Notes: generated by a model from the sequence alone, not told the origin. Positions 1 through 8,794 are shown, numbered from the stretch's first letter. The stretch is 17,993 nucleotides of DNA from Hyphomicrobiales bacterium (GCA_021775835.1 JAJFHC010000308.1:1-17993), one strand, 5' to 3'. Translations and numbers: made by a program.

Positions 1-1
1 A

Positions 2-877
2 CCGGCACCGCCTGCGCCGGCCAGCGAGGAAACCCAGACGACATCTGACAATACTGAGTCATCTTCGACAACATCCGATACGGCGGCGTCAACCGCTACG
101 GAAACCGTGACGGAAGAGGCATCGACGCAAACGTCCGAAACAACGACACAAACAAACGTCGCCTCAGCCTCCGACGATGGGACAACGTCGGAAGCAGCGA
201 CGCAGGCTGCGACCTCGGTTGACTCCTCTTCAGAAACGGCAACCCAGACCGCCTCATCGTCGGAGGCCGCAGTAGCGTCGACATCGACTTCATCCTCGGC
301 ATCTTCGTCCTCGGACACTTCATCGACAACATCTGGATCGTCGTCGTCCAGCACCGACACCGCCGAGAACACTCAAGGCGCGACCTCGGCTTCCAATGAA
401 GCAGCCGCCAGTTCCGACACGAGTCAGGACACATCCACCCAGGAGAGCCAGGCGCAAACCCAGGTTGCTGCAGCAACCCAGTCTGACTCCGGTGCGGACA
501 CGGGCACTTCAAACAGCGCCACAAAGTCCGAGACGGAACAACAGGTTGCAAATGTTCAAAGCGAGGCGTCAGACGATAGCCAGCAGAACACTTCAAGCGA
601 CACTTCAGGCAGCAGTGATGTTACCACAAGCAAGGACGGCAGCGCCGTCGTCCAGCGCATGGGCAAGGTCATCATCCAGCCAGGCAACAACCTGTGGAAC
701 ATTTCTCGCGTAATTTACGGTCAAGGTGTCAGCTACACAACGATCTACGATGCAAACACAGGGCAGATTCGCGACCCTGACCTGATCTATCCGGGCCAGA
801 TATTCAAGACACCCGGTGTCACCCCTCCGGAATCGATCGACCCCCTGAGACGCGAGCCTCTAGCCGCTGCGGAATAA
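2..877 (+). CDS. Ser/Thr-rich LysM-domain protein, 5' end outside window
   Basis: The reading frame is open from base 2, so the gene starts upstream of the window. The first internal ATG-like starts lie inside low-complexity sequence and are not credible. The visible 291 residues are about 220 residues of extremely Ser/Thr/Ala/Gln/Asp/Glu-rich sequence, followed by a C-terminal LysM domain of about 55 residues (from GKVIIQPGNNLWNISRVIYG through DLIYPGQIFKTPG) and a short tail. LysM domains bind N-acetylglucosamine-containing glycans such as peptidoglycan, so an envelope role is likely; the acidic, hydroxyl-rich stretch would be a disordered spacer. Large alphaproteobacterial proteins with a C-terminal LysM of this form exist, often with upstream bacterial Ig-like repeats, but that part is not visible here. 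A hairpin terminator follows the stop. Exact function unknown. Confidence 0.85.
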   Translation, partial: PAPPAPASEETQTTSDNTESSSTTSDTAASTATETVTEEASTQTSETTTQTNVASASDDGTTSEAATQAATSVDSSSETATQTASSSEAAVASTSTSSSASSSSDTSSTTSGSSSSSTDTAENTQGATSASNEAAASSDTSQDTSTQESQAQTQVAAATQSDSGADTGTSNSATKSETEQQVANVQSEASDDSQQNTSSDTSGSSDVTTSKDGSAVVQRMGKVIIQPGNNLWNISRVIYGQGVSYTTIYDANTGQIRDPDLIYPGQIFKTPGVTPPESIDPLRREPLAAAE

Positions 878-885
878 CGGTCGCT

Positions 886-918
886 GGGAGATCAGACAAC
901 AGATCTCCCGCTTTCACC
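886..918 (+). terminator. Hairpin terminator after the LysM gene
   Basis: GGGAGATC (886-893) and GATCTCCC (902-909) are perfectly complementary around an 8-nt loop, 8 bases after the stop codon. The pyrimidine-rich CTTTC that follows is a weak T-tract. The position directly behind the stop supports a Rho-independent or hairpin-assisted terminator separating this gene from the ABC transporter. Confidence 0.6.
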
Positions 919-1048
919 GGCATTGAGAAGCCCGGTCGTTTTCCTATCCGGACGATTGGTCTTCCAGAAATTCGCTCTACATTTCTGACATGTGGAGCCG
1001 CGTCCGGTAATTGGCTGGACCGACAAACCTGCTTGAACAAGGTCATGA

Positions 1049-2989
1049 ATGACGGCAGACAGAAAAAATTTGGCTGAAGATGCAGACGACGGCAAGACCG
1101 GGGCCACGCATTTTGAGACCCTGCGTGGGGTCATGCCCTATGTCTGGCCTGCTGACCGTCCCGACCTGAAACTGCGCGTCGTACTCGCCTTGATCGCTCT
1201 GGTGGCGAGCAAGGTTGTGACCGTGGCCGTGCCGTTTTCATTCAAGGAGGCGGTCGATGCCCTGACCGGCGCCGACGCCGCGGGGAGTGCCGGCGGCTCA
1301 TCGGTCACGGCAACGGCGATTGTGGCCGTGCCGGTTTTTATGATTTTTGCCTATGGTATCGGACGCGTCATGATGATCGTCCTGGCACAGATCCGCGACG
1401 GTCTGTTTGCCAAGGTAGGTCAACGGGCGGTCAGACAGCTGGCCAACCGGACTTTCAGGCATCTTCACCAGTTGTCCCTCCGGTTTCATCTTGAAAGGCG
1501 CACCGGCGGCCTCAGCAGGATCATTGAGCGCGGCACCAAGGGCATAGAAATTATACTGCGGTATTCCCTGTTCAATACCATTCCGACGATACTGGAGCTT
1601 GTGTTTGTCTGCATCATCCTGTTCGTCGAATTTGATGTCTGGTATGCCCTGGTCACCGGCGTCACCGTGTCGCTCTATATCTGGTTTACCTACAACGCCA
1701 CGGAATGGCGGATCGGCATCCGGCGCCGCATGAACGATGCCGACACCGAGGCCAATACCAAGGCGGTGGACAGTCTGCTCAATTTCGAAACCGTAAAATA
1801 CTTCGGCAATGAGCCCCACGAAGAGCGTCGGTTTGACAAGTCCATGGAGGCCTACGAGAAGGCAGCCACCAAGACCATGACGTCGCTTGCCGTGCTCAAC
1901 TCGGGCCAGGCGGCGATTTTCTCGGTGGGCATGTTCATCTGTATGGTGATGGCGGGCAAGGGGGTGGCCGACGGCAATCTGACAGTCGGTGACTTCGTCA
2001 TGGTCAATGCCTTTCTCATCCAGCTCTACATGCCGCTCAACTTCCTGGGTACCGTCTATCGCGATATCAAACAGGGATTGATCGACATCGAGACCATGTT
2101 CGACCTTCTGGAAGTCGAACCGGAAATCCGCGACCATGACGATGCCGCTGAACTGGTGATCGATAACGGCGAGGTCGTGTTCGAGGACGTGTCATTTGCT
2201 TACGATCCCTTGCGCCCGATTCTGAAGGATGTGTCGTTCAGGGTGCCGGCCGGGAAGACTGTCGCAATCGTCGGCCCCAGCGGTGCCGGCAAGTCCACGA
2301 TTTCGCGGATGCTGTTTCGCTTCTATGAGGTCACAAAAGGCCGGATTCTGATTGATGGCCAGGACATTTCCCAGGTCACGCAGCAGTCGCTTCGCGCAGC
2401 CATCGGCATGGTTCCCCAGGATACGGTTCTGTTCAACGACACGATCCGTTACAACATCCGGTACGGCCGGCCCGATGCCACTGACGAGGAGGTCGAGGAA
2501 GCCGCACAACTGGCCCAGATTCACGAGTTTATCGAGAGCCTGCCCGAAGGGTATGGCGCCATGGTCGGCGAGCGCGGCCTGAAGCTGTCCGGCGGGGAGA
2601 AACAACGCGTGGCGATCGCGCGCACGATTCTCAAGGGCCCGCCGATCCTTTTGCTTGATGAAGCGACATCGGCGCTGGATTCCTATACCGAACAGGAAAT
2701 ACAGGTCGCCCTCAAGAAGGTTTCCGAAAGCCGCACGACCCTGGTCATCGCGCACAGACTTTCGACCGTTGTCGATGCGGATGAGATCATCGTCCTGGAG
2801 GCCGGCCGCATTGCGGAACGTGGTACCCACGCCGGTTTGCTGGCACAGGATGGTTTGTACGCCGGGCTCTGGAACCGGCAGCGCGAAGCTGACGAGGCGC
2901 GCGAAAAACTTGCCCGTTCCCTGGAGGAGCGTGGTATTACCGCAGAAGAAGCAGCCTTGTTGGGCGTTCCTGTCAAGCTACCGACGTAA
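1049..2989 (+). CDS. atm1: Atm1/HMT1-type ABC half-transporter, permease fused to ATPase
   Basis: A 646-residue inner-membrane ABC exporter with an N-terminal transmembrane domain (about residues 40-340) and a C-terminal ATPase domain (about 375-610). The nucleotide-binding motifs are complete: Walker A GPSGAGKST near 409, Q-loop MVPQDTVLFNDTIRYNI near 454, signature LSGGEKQRVAIAR near 513, Walker B ILLLDEATSALDS near 533, and H-loop IAHRLSTV near 568. Length and the VPQDTVLFNDTI and membrane-domain sequence fit the Atm1/ABCB7/HMT1 group, which exports glutathione-linked sulfur or metal compounds and works as a homodimer. Substrate is inferred from family only. ATG 1049 has AAGG a few bases upstream. 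psd follows after 61 bases on the same strand, so co-transcription is possible. Confidence 0.9.
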   Translation: MTADRKNLAEDADDGKTGATHFETLRGVMPYVWPADRPDLKLRVVLALIALVASKVVTVAVPFSFKEAVDALTGADAAGSAGGSSVTATAIVAVPVFMIFAYGIGRVMMIVLAQIRDGLFAKVGQRAVRQLANRTFRHLHQLSLRFHLERRTGGLSRIIERGTKGIEIILRYSLFNTIPTILELVFVCIILFVEFDVWYALVTGVTVSLYIWFTYNATEWRIGIRRRMNDADTEANTKAVDSLLNFETVKYFGNEPHEERRFDKSMEAYEKAATKTMTSLAVLNSGQAAIFSVGMFICMVMAGKGVADGNLTVGDFVMVNAFLIQLYMPLNFLGTVYRDIKQGLIDIETMFDLLEVEPEIRDHDDAAELVIDNGEVVFEDVSFAYDPLRPILKDVSFRVPAGKTVAIVGPSGAGKSTISRMLFRFYEVTKGRILIDGQDISQVTQQSLRAAIGMVPQDTVLFNDTIRYNIRYGRPDATDEEVEEAAQLAQIHEFIESLPEGYGAMVGERGLKLSGGEKQRVAIARTILKGPPILLLDEATSALDSYTEQEIQVALKKVSESRTTLVIAHRLSTVVDADEIIVLEAGRIAERGTHAGLLAQDGLYAGLWNRQREADEAREKLARSLEERGITAEEAALLGVPVKLPT

Positions 2990-3050
2990 ACCGGTGGACT
3001 GGGACTCGCGGGCTTTCGTTGCTGGCAGACCTGGGTTGGAGAACTGAGAA

Positions 3051-3746
3051 GTGATTGAGTCGATTTTATCCATATTCGTTGCCCCACACCGGGAAGGCTA
3101 TCGGTTCATAGGAATATTCGCAGTCGTGACGCTCGTTCTGTTCTGGCTTGCGGAACCGCTCGGTTGGCTCGGTGTCATCGCGACTCTCTGGTGCGTCTAT
3201 TTCTTTCGCGATCCTGAACGCGTGACACCGTTGCGGGAAGGGCTTGTAATCTCTCCCGCAGACGGACGTGTTTGTCTGATTGAAGACGTCGTGCCTCCGA
3301 ATGAACTGGATCTGGGTCCGGAAAAACGGATCCGGGTGTCGGTGTTCATGAACGTGTTCGACTGTCACGTGAACCGGGCGCCGGTTGCCGGAAGAATCGT
3401 CGACATGACCTACGTTCCTGGCAAGTTTCTCAACGCGGAACTGGACAAGGCAAGCGAGGACAACGAGCGTCACGCCATGACGCTGGAGACGTCGGATGGC
3501 GCCCGCTACGGGGTCGTTCAGATCGCGGGTCTCGTGGCGCGGCGGATCGTGACGTTCGTCAAGACCGGCGAGCCTCTCGGCGTCGGTGAACGTTACGGGC
3601 TGATCAGGTTTGGCAGTCGTGTTGATGTTTATCTGCCTCCAGGCAAACAAGCCCATGTGGCCGTTGGCCAGCGGGCTGTTGCCGGGGAAACCGTACTGGC
3701 CGACTGCGCGTCCGACGAGGGCCCCAGGGAAGCACGTCAGAGTTAA
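3051..3746 (+). CDS. psd: Phosphatidylserine decarboxylase proenzyme
   Basis: This 231-residue protein converts phosphatidylserine to phosphatidylethanolamine at the inner membrane. Two hydrophobic segments lie at residues 16-52, followed by the catalytic domain ([25 protein letters not shown]). The self-cleavage site is the FGS motif in [12 protein letters not shown]: cleavage before Ser189 would give the pyruvoyl cofactor. This short form with FGS rather than LGST is the usual alphaproteobacterial/archaeal-type Psd. The start is GTG 3051, preceded by GGAGAA about 8 bases upstream. pssA, which makes its substrate, lies 75 bases downstream. Confidence 0.95.
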   Translation: MIESILSIFVAPHREGYRFIGIFAVVTLVLFWLAEPLGWLGVIATLWCVYFFRDPERVTPLREGLVISPADGRVCLIEDVVPPNELDLGPEKRIRVSVFMNVFDCHVNRAPVAGRIVDMTYVPGKFLNAELDKASEDNERHAMTLETSDGARYGVVQIAGLVARRIVTFVKTGEPLGVGERYGLIRFGSRVDVYLPPGKQAHVAVGQRAVAGETVLADCASDEGPREARQS

Positions 3747-3806
3747 ACTCCAGTCTTAACCTTGTCGGCGTATTGGCACATACGGTGCACTCTTTGCGCA
3801 ATTTTC

Positions 3807-3822
3807 TGATATAATATCCTCA
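3807..3822 (+). promoter_or_regulatory. Extended -10 promoter of pssA, predicted leaderless start
   Basis: TG at 3807-3808, one base, then a perfect TATAAT at 3810-3815 form a consensus extended -10 element, which can work without a good -35 (none is seen at normal spacing). The usual start, 7 bases past the hexamer, falls at about 3822, the A of the pssA ATG. No Shine-Dalgarno sequence lies between the hexamer and the ATG, which agrees with a leaderless mRNA. The transcription start is inferred. Confidence 0.6.
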
Positions 3823-4745
3823 TGAGCTTGTTCCCGCCATTCGAGCCGGAAGAGACCGCGCGCCAACAGAAGCGGCGCCGTTTCCGCCGCGTTCCGATCC
3901 GTTTTCTGATCCCCAACGTGGTCACGCTGCTTGCCCTGTGCAGCGGCATGACGGCCATTCGCATGGCTCTGGAGGGCCGGTACGAATGGGCGGTAGCCTG
4001 TATCATGATCGCGATTGTCTTCGACGGTCTCGACGGCCGCATAGCGCGGCTGATGAAGGGTGCTACCAAGTTTGGCGCCGAACTCGATTCCCTCGCCGAT
4101 TTCGTGAATTTCGGTGTCGCACCGGCCGTGGTTATGTACTTGTGGGCGTTGCAGGAATTCAAGGCGCTTGGTTGGGTGGTGGCTCTGTCCCTGGCATTGT
4201 GCGCTGCATTGCGGCTTGCCCGATTCAATGTGGCGCTCGACGATCCGGACAAGCCTGCCTGGATGGGCAACTATTTCACCGGCGTACCGGCACCTGCGGG
4301 CGCCATGCTGGCGTTGCTGCCACTTTACCTGGGGCTCCTCAGCGAGATCGACGGGTCTTCTCTGAAAATCCCCGTGCTGCTCTACACACCGGCCGTGGCG
4401 TTCCTGATGGTGAGCCAGGTTCCGACGTTTTCAGGCAAGCTCATCGGCCAGCGCGTGCGTCGTGACATGGTCCTCCCGATATTGATTCTCGCCGTCATGT
4501 TCACCGTCCTTCTGGTCAGTTTCCCCTGGATCATGCTGTCAACCGTCTGTGTCGGTTATCTGGCGTTCATTCCAGTGAGTGTGTACCGTTTCGGTAAACT
4601 GTCCGCCCGCAGCGCAGCAGGGAATTCGCCTGATGATGAACCGGAAAAGGATGAACCGGTGAATGATAGACCAGAACCGGACAAACCTGAATCGAGCAAT
4701 CTTGAGTCGGGCAAAAAGATGTCGGACAAAAAATTGCCGTCATAG
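3822..4745 (+). CDS. pssA: CDP-diacylglycerol-serine O-phosphatidyltransferase
   Basis: A 307-residue integral membrane enzyme that joins CDP-diacylglycerol and serine to make phosphatidylserine, the substrate of the Psd encoded just upstream. The CDP-alcohol phosphotransferase signature is complete: Asp68, Asp71-Gly72, Ala75-Arg76, Gly85, Asp89 and Asp93 (DGLDGRIARL ... FGAELDSLADF). Several hydrophobic segments follow to about residue 255. The last 50 residues are an odd hydrophilic tail with repeating Asp/Glu-Pro-Glu/Lys units, longer than in most relatives and probably cytoplasmic and disordered. The ATG lacks a Shine-Dalgarno sequence and sits at the predicted transcription start. Confidence 0.95.
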   Translation: MSLFPPFEPEETARQQKRRRFRRVPIRFLIPNVVTLLALCSGMTAIRMALEGRYEWAVACIMIAIVFDGLDGRIARLMKGATKFGAELDSLADFVNFGVAPAVVMYLWALQEFKALGWVVALSLALCAALRLARFNVALDDPDKPAWMGNYFTGVPAPAGAMLALLPLYLGLLSEIDGSSLKIPVLLYTPAVAFLMVSQVPTFSGKLIGQRVRRDMVLPILILAVMFTVLLVSFPWIMLSTVCVGYLAFIPVSVYRFGKLSARSAAGNSPDDEPEKDEPVNDRPEPDKPESSNLESGKKMSDKKLPS

Positions 4746-4887
4746 CGGCCCAATAGTGTTGTGTGGAAAATCCGGTTTGGCAGGTGGTGCAAACGGTGAA
4801 ATGACGTAAACTGCCCGCATTGGTTCCTGCTGGTCCTGAAAGACGTTCGATCAGGCCGATTGTTGGTGTTGTCTGTGCGGAGAGTGT

Positions 4888-6174
4888 GTGGTGAGTCGAA
4901 CCATCCTGGCATTTGTCCTGATCTGCATTTTATGGGTGCCTGGTTACGCCGGAGATTGGCCGCGGGGTTACCTGCCGATACCGGCCGATGGCCTGGTCAT
5001 TACACCCGCTGCCATTGTCGGCAAGGATCAACGGGTAACCAGAATTCCAAAAATCTACCGCAAGAGCGCAGATGCGGTCGGGGCCCTGTGGACCGGCAAG
5101 GCTTTGTGTTCGGCTGCCTGTGTCGCTGATGACGTGGTTGTCACGTCCGCCCACTGCCTGGTCAACCGGCGTGGCCGGATCGATGACAGTATCGAGGGCT
5201 TTGTTTTCGTCTGGCGATCCGCCGGGCGCACTTCCCGGGCGCAAGTCTACGGATCCAATACATCGCGGCAAAAGCGCAATGTCCTCCTGGGTGGCGGCTA
5301 TCGCGGTCATGCCGAACACCGCGACTGGGCGGCGGTTAAACTCTCCCGGCCAGCGTGCGCCGGCCGCACTTTGGCGTACCGCAGGGCGCGCAAGAAAAAC
5401 AAGAAGCTGAAGATCTTCAACATTGCCTTTCACGAGGATTCCAAGGGGCGGTTACTTTATTCAGGTCCCTGCAGCAGTCGGCGCCGCATTGGCGGGCGTC
5501 ATGCCAAGCGGTTCACCCGTACACTTGCCCACCGGTCCTCGGTTTTGCTGCACACCTGCGACACCCGCCAGGGGTCGTCCGGATCGCCGATCCTCGCCTC
5601 CTGGGGCGGCGGTAAGCCATATCTGCTTGCCGTCAATCAGGGCACGGTCGTCTGGAGTGTCAGGCAAGGGCGCAAACGCGTGGGCTCAGGACGCATCAAC
5701 ATCGCTGTCCGGGCATCGAGTTTTGCTGACCGGCTGGATCGTTTCATCAAGGAAACACCTCTGACCGGAGACATGTCGGTCCTGGCCGTACAGGAGTATC
5801 TGGCCCGTGCCGGTCACTACAGAGGGGCGCTCGACGGACTGATCGGCCCGCAGACGAGAAAGGCCATCAGAAATGCTGAAAGGAGTCTCAAGATCAAGAG
5901 GCTCGGGATCGCCACCGTGGAACTGCTGGAACAACTGAGGCAGAAGTATCCCGATCCCCAGGAAGTGCTCCTGAACCGGAAAAACGGCGAAACCGGTCTT
6001 GATGAGATCCGGCTCTGGCTGGCAGCCCACAGCGACCCGGACCGCCGTGCCTATGGGCGATATCTGAAACGTTGGCCGGATGGCCAGTTTGCACCTCTCG
6101 CCAAGCGGCGTCTTGAAACGGCAAGGGCAAGCGCGAAGGTTGGGATACAGGCGCGCAAGACGGCAAACCAGTGA
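4888..6174 (+). CDS. Secreted trypsin-like serine protease with peptidoglycan-binding domain
   Basis: A signal peptide (hydrophobic ILAFVLICILWVPGYA, likely cut after GYA) is followed by a chymotrypsin-fold (S1) domain. The triad is visible: His89 in VVTSAHCLV, Asp146 in HRDWAAVKL, and Ser231 in RQGSSGSPIL (GSSGSP in place of the usual GDSGGP). Residues about 298-345 (VQEYLARAGHYRGALDGLIG onward) form a PG_binding_1 domain, so the enzyme is probably held at peptidoglycan in the periplasm. The basic, Arg-rich composition is notable. Start: GTG 4888 or the adjacent GTG 4891; GGAG at 4879-4882 serves either. Substrate unknown. It stands alone, 142 bases after pssA, in a gap with no clear signal. 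Confidence 0.85.
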   Translation: MVSRTILAFVLICILWVPGYAGDWPRGYLPIPADGLVITPAAIVGKDQRVTRIPKIYRKSADAVGALWTGKALCSAACVADDVVVTSAHCLVNRRGRIDDSIEGFVFVWRSAGRTSRAQVYGSNTSRQKRNVLLGGGYRGHAEHRDWAAVKLSRPACAGRTLAYRRARKKNKKLKIFNIAFHEDSKGRLLYSGPCSSRRRIGGRHAKRFTRTLAHRSSVLLHTCDTRQGSSGSPILASWGGGKPYLLAVNQGTVVWSVRQGRKRVGSGRINIAVRASSFADRLDRFIKETPLTGDMSVLAVQEYLARAGHYRGALDGLIGPQTRKAIRNAERSLKIKRLGIATVELLEQLRQKYPDPQEVLLNRKNGETGLDEIRLWLAAHSDPDRRAYGRYLKRWPDGQFAPLAKRRLETARASAKVGIQARKTANQ

Positions 6175-6244
6175 CCGGATCCGCCCATTTGATCTGTCGG
6201 CTTCGTGCGTCGACACGAGGGCCTCATGCATCGCAATTCAGGAG

Positions 6245-6367
6245 ATGTCCGGGTCAAGCACGTACAAGACAGTTGTTGAGGACAACGTGCGTCCCCGTAA
6301 ATTTGTTGATGAGTACGATGTAACGCGAAGGGCTTTGATGAGCAGGATCAAACGCACATTGCCCTAA
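6245..6367 (+). CDS. Possible 40-residue basic small protein
   Basis: This short frame encodes a charged 40-residue peptide ending in DVTRRALMSRIKRTLP, with a helix-like C-terminal half. It lies in the gap after the protease gene, and its stop overlaps the convergent stop of the CoxL-like gene by 4 bases. AGGAG sits directly against the ATG with no spacer, which argues against translation from it. I do not recognise a family. It may be a chance frame. Confidence 0.22.
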   Translation: MSGSSTYKTVVEDNVRPRKFVDEYDVTRRALMSRIKRTLP

Positions 6368-8676
6368 CTATTTCCGTTAATCGCCCGCCAGATCTTTTCT
6401 GACGTCAGGGGCATGTCCAGGTGGGTGATGCCGTAGTCTTTCAGGGCATCGACCACCGCATTGACGACGGCAGGTGGCGCACCGGTGCACCCGGCTTCAC
6501 CAGCGCCCTTGACGCCAAGGGGATTGGTTCTGGTCGGGGCGTCCTGGTTCAACTCGACGGTGAAATCGGGAACGTCAGTTGCCCGCGGCAAGGTGTAGTC
6601 CATCAGGGAGCCCGACAGGAGCTGGCCGGTCTCCGGGTCATAGGCCGTATGCTCTAACATCGCCTGGCCGATGCCCTGGGTCGTCCCACCCATGGCCTGT
6701 CCGGCCGCCAGCAGCGGATTGATCACGGTGCCGAAGTCGTCGACGATGGTGTAGGCGACGATCTCAAGGCGGCCGGTGTCCCGGTCGATCTCCACTTCAA
6801 CGGCGTGGCAACCATTGGGAAAATTGAAGCCTTCCCGGGTGACGGAGGCCTTAGAGGACAGGTCGGAATCGACGTCGTCCGGTAGATCCGTGGCGGTGCG
6901 GACTGCTTGCGCCAGTTCCAGAATGCCCATGCTGCGGTTGGTGCCGGCGACGGAATAGACGCCATCGGAAAACTCTACGTCGCGCCCGTTCGCGTCAAGC
7001 ACGTGAGCGGCCAGGACCCGCCCCTTTTCGAGCGCGATCCCGGCGGCGTCCATCATGGCCGTGCCTCCAAGGCCCATGCTCCGGGATCCGCCGTGACCGC
7101 CGCCAGTGGCGATCTTTCCGGTATCGCCCTGGAGGAAGCGGATCTTGTCGAAAGAAATACCAAGGACGTCAGACGCGATTTGTTTGTAGGAGGTCTCGTG
7201 GCCCTGACCGTTTGAATTGGTGCCGACCACCAGGGTCACCCCGCCGTCGTCGTCAAAGCGTATTGTGCTGGTCTCGGCTGGATTGCCCAACGTGATCTCA
7301 AGGTAGCTGGCAAATGCCAGGCCGCGCAGCTTGCCGCGTTTGCGGGCATCGTCGCGCCGTTGGGCAAAGGACGATGCGTTGGCCGCCGCCAGTGCCTTGT
7401 CCAGGTTGCCGATAAAAGCGCCGCAATCCACGCTCTGTCCGAGCGAAGTCCTGTGCGGAAAATTCGACATGAAGTTCTGCTTGCGCAAAGCGACCGTGTC
7501 GATGCCCAGGCGAGCCGCCGTCATATCAACGAGGCGCTCGATGATATAGGCCGCTTCCGGGCGCCCGGCGCCGCGATAGGCGTCGACCGGCACGGTGTTG
7601 GTGAACACCGCATCAACTTCGAAGAACACGTGCGGGATTACATAGGCGCCGCCCTGAACGGGCCAGCTTGCCATCGTCGGGATCACGGGCGCCATGGCGG
7701 AAAGGTATGCGCCCATATTGGCAAGCGTCTTCACCCGGAGGCCGAGAAAATTGCCGTTTTCGCTGACAGCGAGTTCGGCGCGCGTAACGTGGTCACGGGC
7801 GTGGACATCGGAGACAAAGGCCTCTGCACGCTCCGAGGCCCATTTAACGGGTCGCCCTATCCTGCGAGCCGCCCACAGGACCAGGACATACTCCGGGTAT
7901 ACGAAATTCTTGGAACCAAATCCGCCGCCCACGTCAGGGGCGATGACGCGAAGTTTTTCCGGTTCGATGCCAAACACCGCCCCGGCGATGTCGCCGCGAA
8001 TTCCGAACAGGGACTGCGACGTGACATGAAGCGTCATGGACTCATCGGCATGAAATTCGCCGATCGCCGCGCGGGCCTCGATCGTGTTCTGGACCAGGCG
8101 GTTGTTGACGAGATCAAGGGAAACGATGTGTGGAGCGGTTTCGAACACTGCATCGGTTGCATCCCGGTCGCCCTTTTCGAAATGAAACGACAGGTTGTTG
8201 CCGAAGTCGGGCCAGATGGTCTCCCCGCCGGGCGCGAGAGCTTTTATCGGGTCGACAACCGCGGGCAGGGGGGAATAGTCGATCTCCACAAGTTCTGCCG
8301 CCTCGTGCGCGCCCTCCCGAGTCTCCGCCACCACGAATGCCACCGGGTCGCCCACATGGCGGACAACGCCGTCGGCGAGCACAGTGCGCGGCGGTTTGTT
8401 GAACGGGCCCGTCGTCTCGATGTTGCCCAGGACGGAGATCGGTCCCAGACCGTCGGCGCGGTAGTCGTCATGGGTCAGTATGCTCAGCACGCCCGGCATC
8501 GCCTTGGCCGCATCCGTATCGACCGACACGATCCTGGCATGGGCGTGTGGCGAGCGGACCACCACGCCGTAACACTCGGCATCCAGACGGATGTCGTCGG
8601 TATATTGTCCCGTACCGGTGACAAACCGCGCGTCTTCTTCGCGCCGAACCGGCTGACCGATACCGAATTTCTCCAT
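6364..8676 (-). CDS. CoxL/XdhB-like molybdopterin-binding large subunit of a molybdenum hydroxylase
   Basis: This 770-residue protein matches the large, molybdopterin-cytosine-dinucleotide-binding subunit of the xanthine oxidase/aerobic CO dehydrogenase family. N-terminal a/b-hammerhead domain about residues 18-125; molybdenum-binding domains after that. GGGFGSK (250-256) is the cofactor motif, AYRGAGR (366-372) the active-site loop, and Glu727 in GVKGAGEAGC the conserved catalytic base. True CO dehydrogenases have AYRCSFR, so this is the Form II type, whose substrates are mostly unknown (aldehydes or N-heterocycles in characterised relatives). The usual medium FAD and small 2Fe-2S subunits are absent next to it. 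Start ATG 8676 has AAGGA at good spacing. It is divergent from the crotonase-tetR pair. Confidence 0.88.
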   Translation of the reverse strand: MEKFGIGQPVRREEDARFVTGTGQYTDDIRLDAECYGVVVRSPHAHARIVSVDTDAAKAMPGVLSILTHDDYRADGLGPISVLGNIETTGPFNKPPRTVLADGVVRHVGDPVAFVVAETREGAHEAAELVEIDYSPLPAVVDPIKALAPGGETIWPDFGNNLSFHFEKGDRDATDAVFETAPHIVSLDLVNNRLVQNTIEARAAIGEFHADESMTLHVTSQSLFGIRGDIAGAVFGIEPEKLRVIAPDVGGGFGSKNFVYPEYVLVLWAARRIGRPVKWASERAEAFVSDVHARDHVTRAELAVSENGNFLGLRVKTLANMGAYLSAMAPVIPTMASWPVQGGAYVIPHVFFEVDAVFTNTVPVDAYRGAGRPEAAYIIERLVDMTAARLGIDTVALRKQNFMSNFPHRTSLGQSVDCGAFIGNLDKALAAANASSFAQRRDDARKRGKLRGLAFASYLEITLGNPAETSTIRFDDDGGVTLVVGTNSNGQGHETSYKQIASDVLGISFDKIRFLQGDTGKIATGGGHGGSRSMGLGGTAMMDAAGIALEKGRVLAAHVLDANGRDVEFSDGVYSVAGTNRSMGILELAQAVRTATDLPDDVDSDLSSKASVTREGFNFPNGCHAVEVEIDRDTGRLEIVAYTIVDDFGTVINPLLAAGQAMGGTTQGIGQAMLEHTAYDPETGQLLSGSLMDYTLPRATDVPDFTVELNQDAPTRTNPLGVKGAGEAGCTGAPPAVVNAVVDALKDYGITHLDMPLTSEKIWRAINGNS

Positions 8677-8794
8677 GGCCGAATTCCTTGCAGGTTTAGA
8701 TCTTGAAGAGGAACCGGAAAGCTCCTGCGGACTTCATAAACGCTTGTGGGTCCGGGTGCAAAGCTTTGGCGCCGCTCTTTCCGCGATGTGGTTG

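Noticed and set aside
1298..2830. Long minus-strand frames opposite the ABC exporter
   Set aside because: The plus strand carries all ABC motifs; the opposite frames are His/Asp-rich artefacts of codon bias.
6364..8676. Annotation as aerobic CO dehydrogenase coxL
   Set aside because: The active-site loop is AYRGAGR, not the AYRCSFR needed for CO oxidation, and coxM/coxS are absent.
7360..8706. A 448-codon open frame on the plus strand opposite the CoxL-like gene
   Set aside because: It is a shadow of the high-GC coding strand; the minus-strand protein has all family motifs and the plus frame has no recognisable domain.
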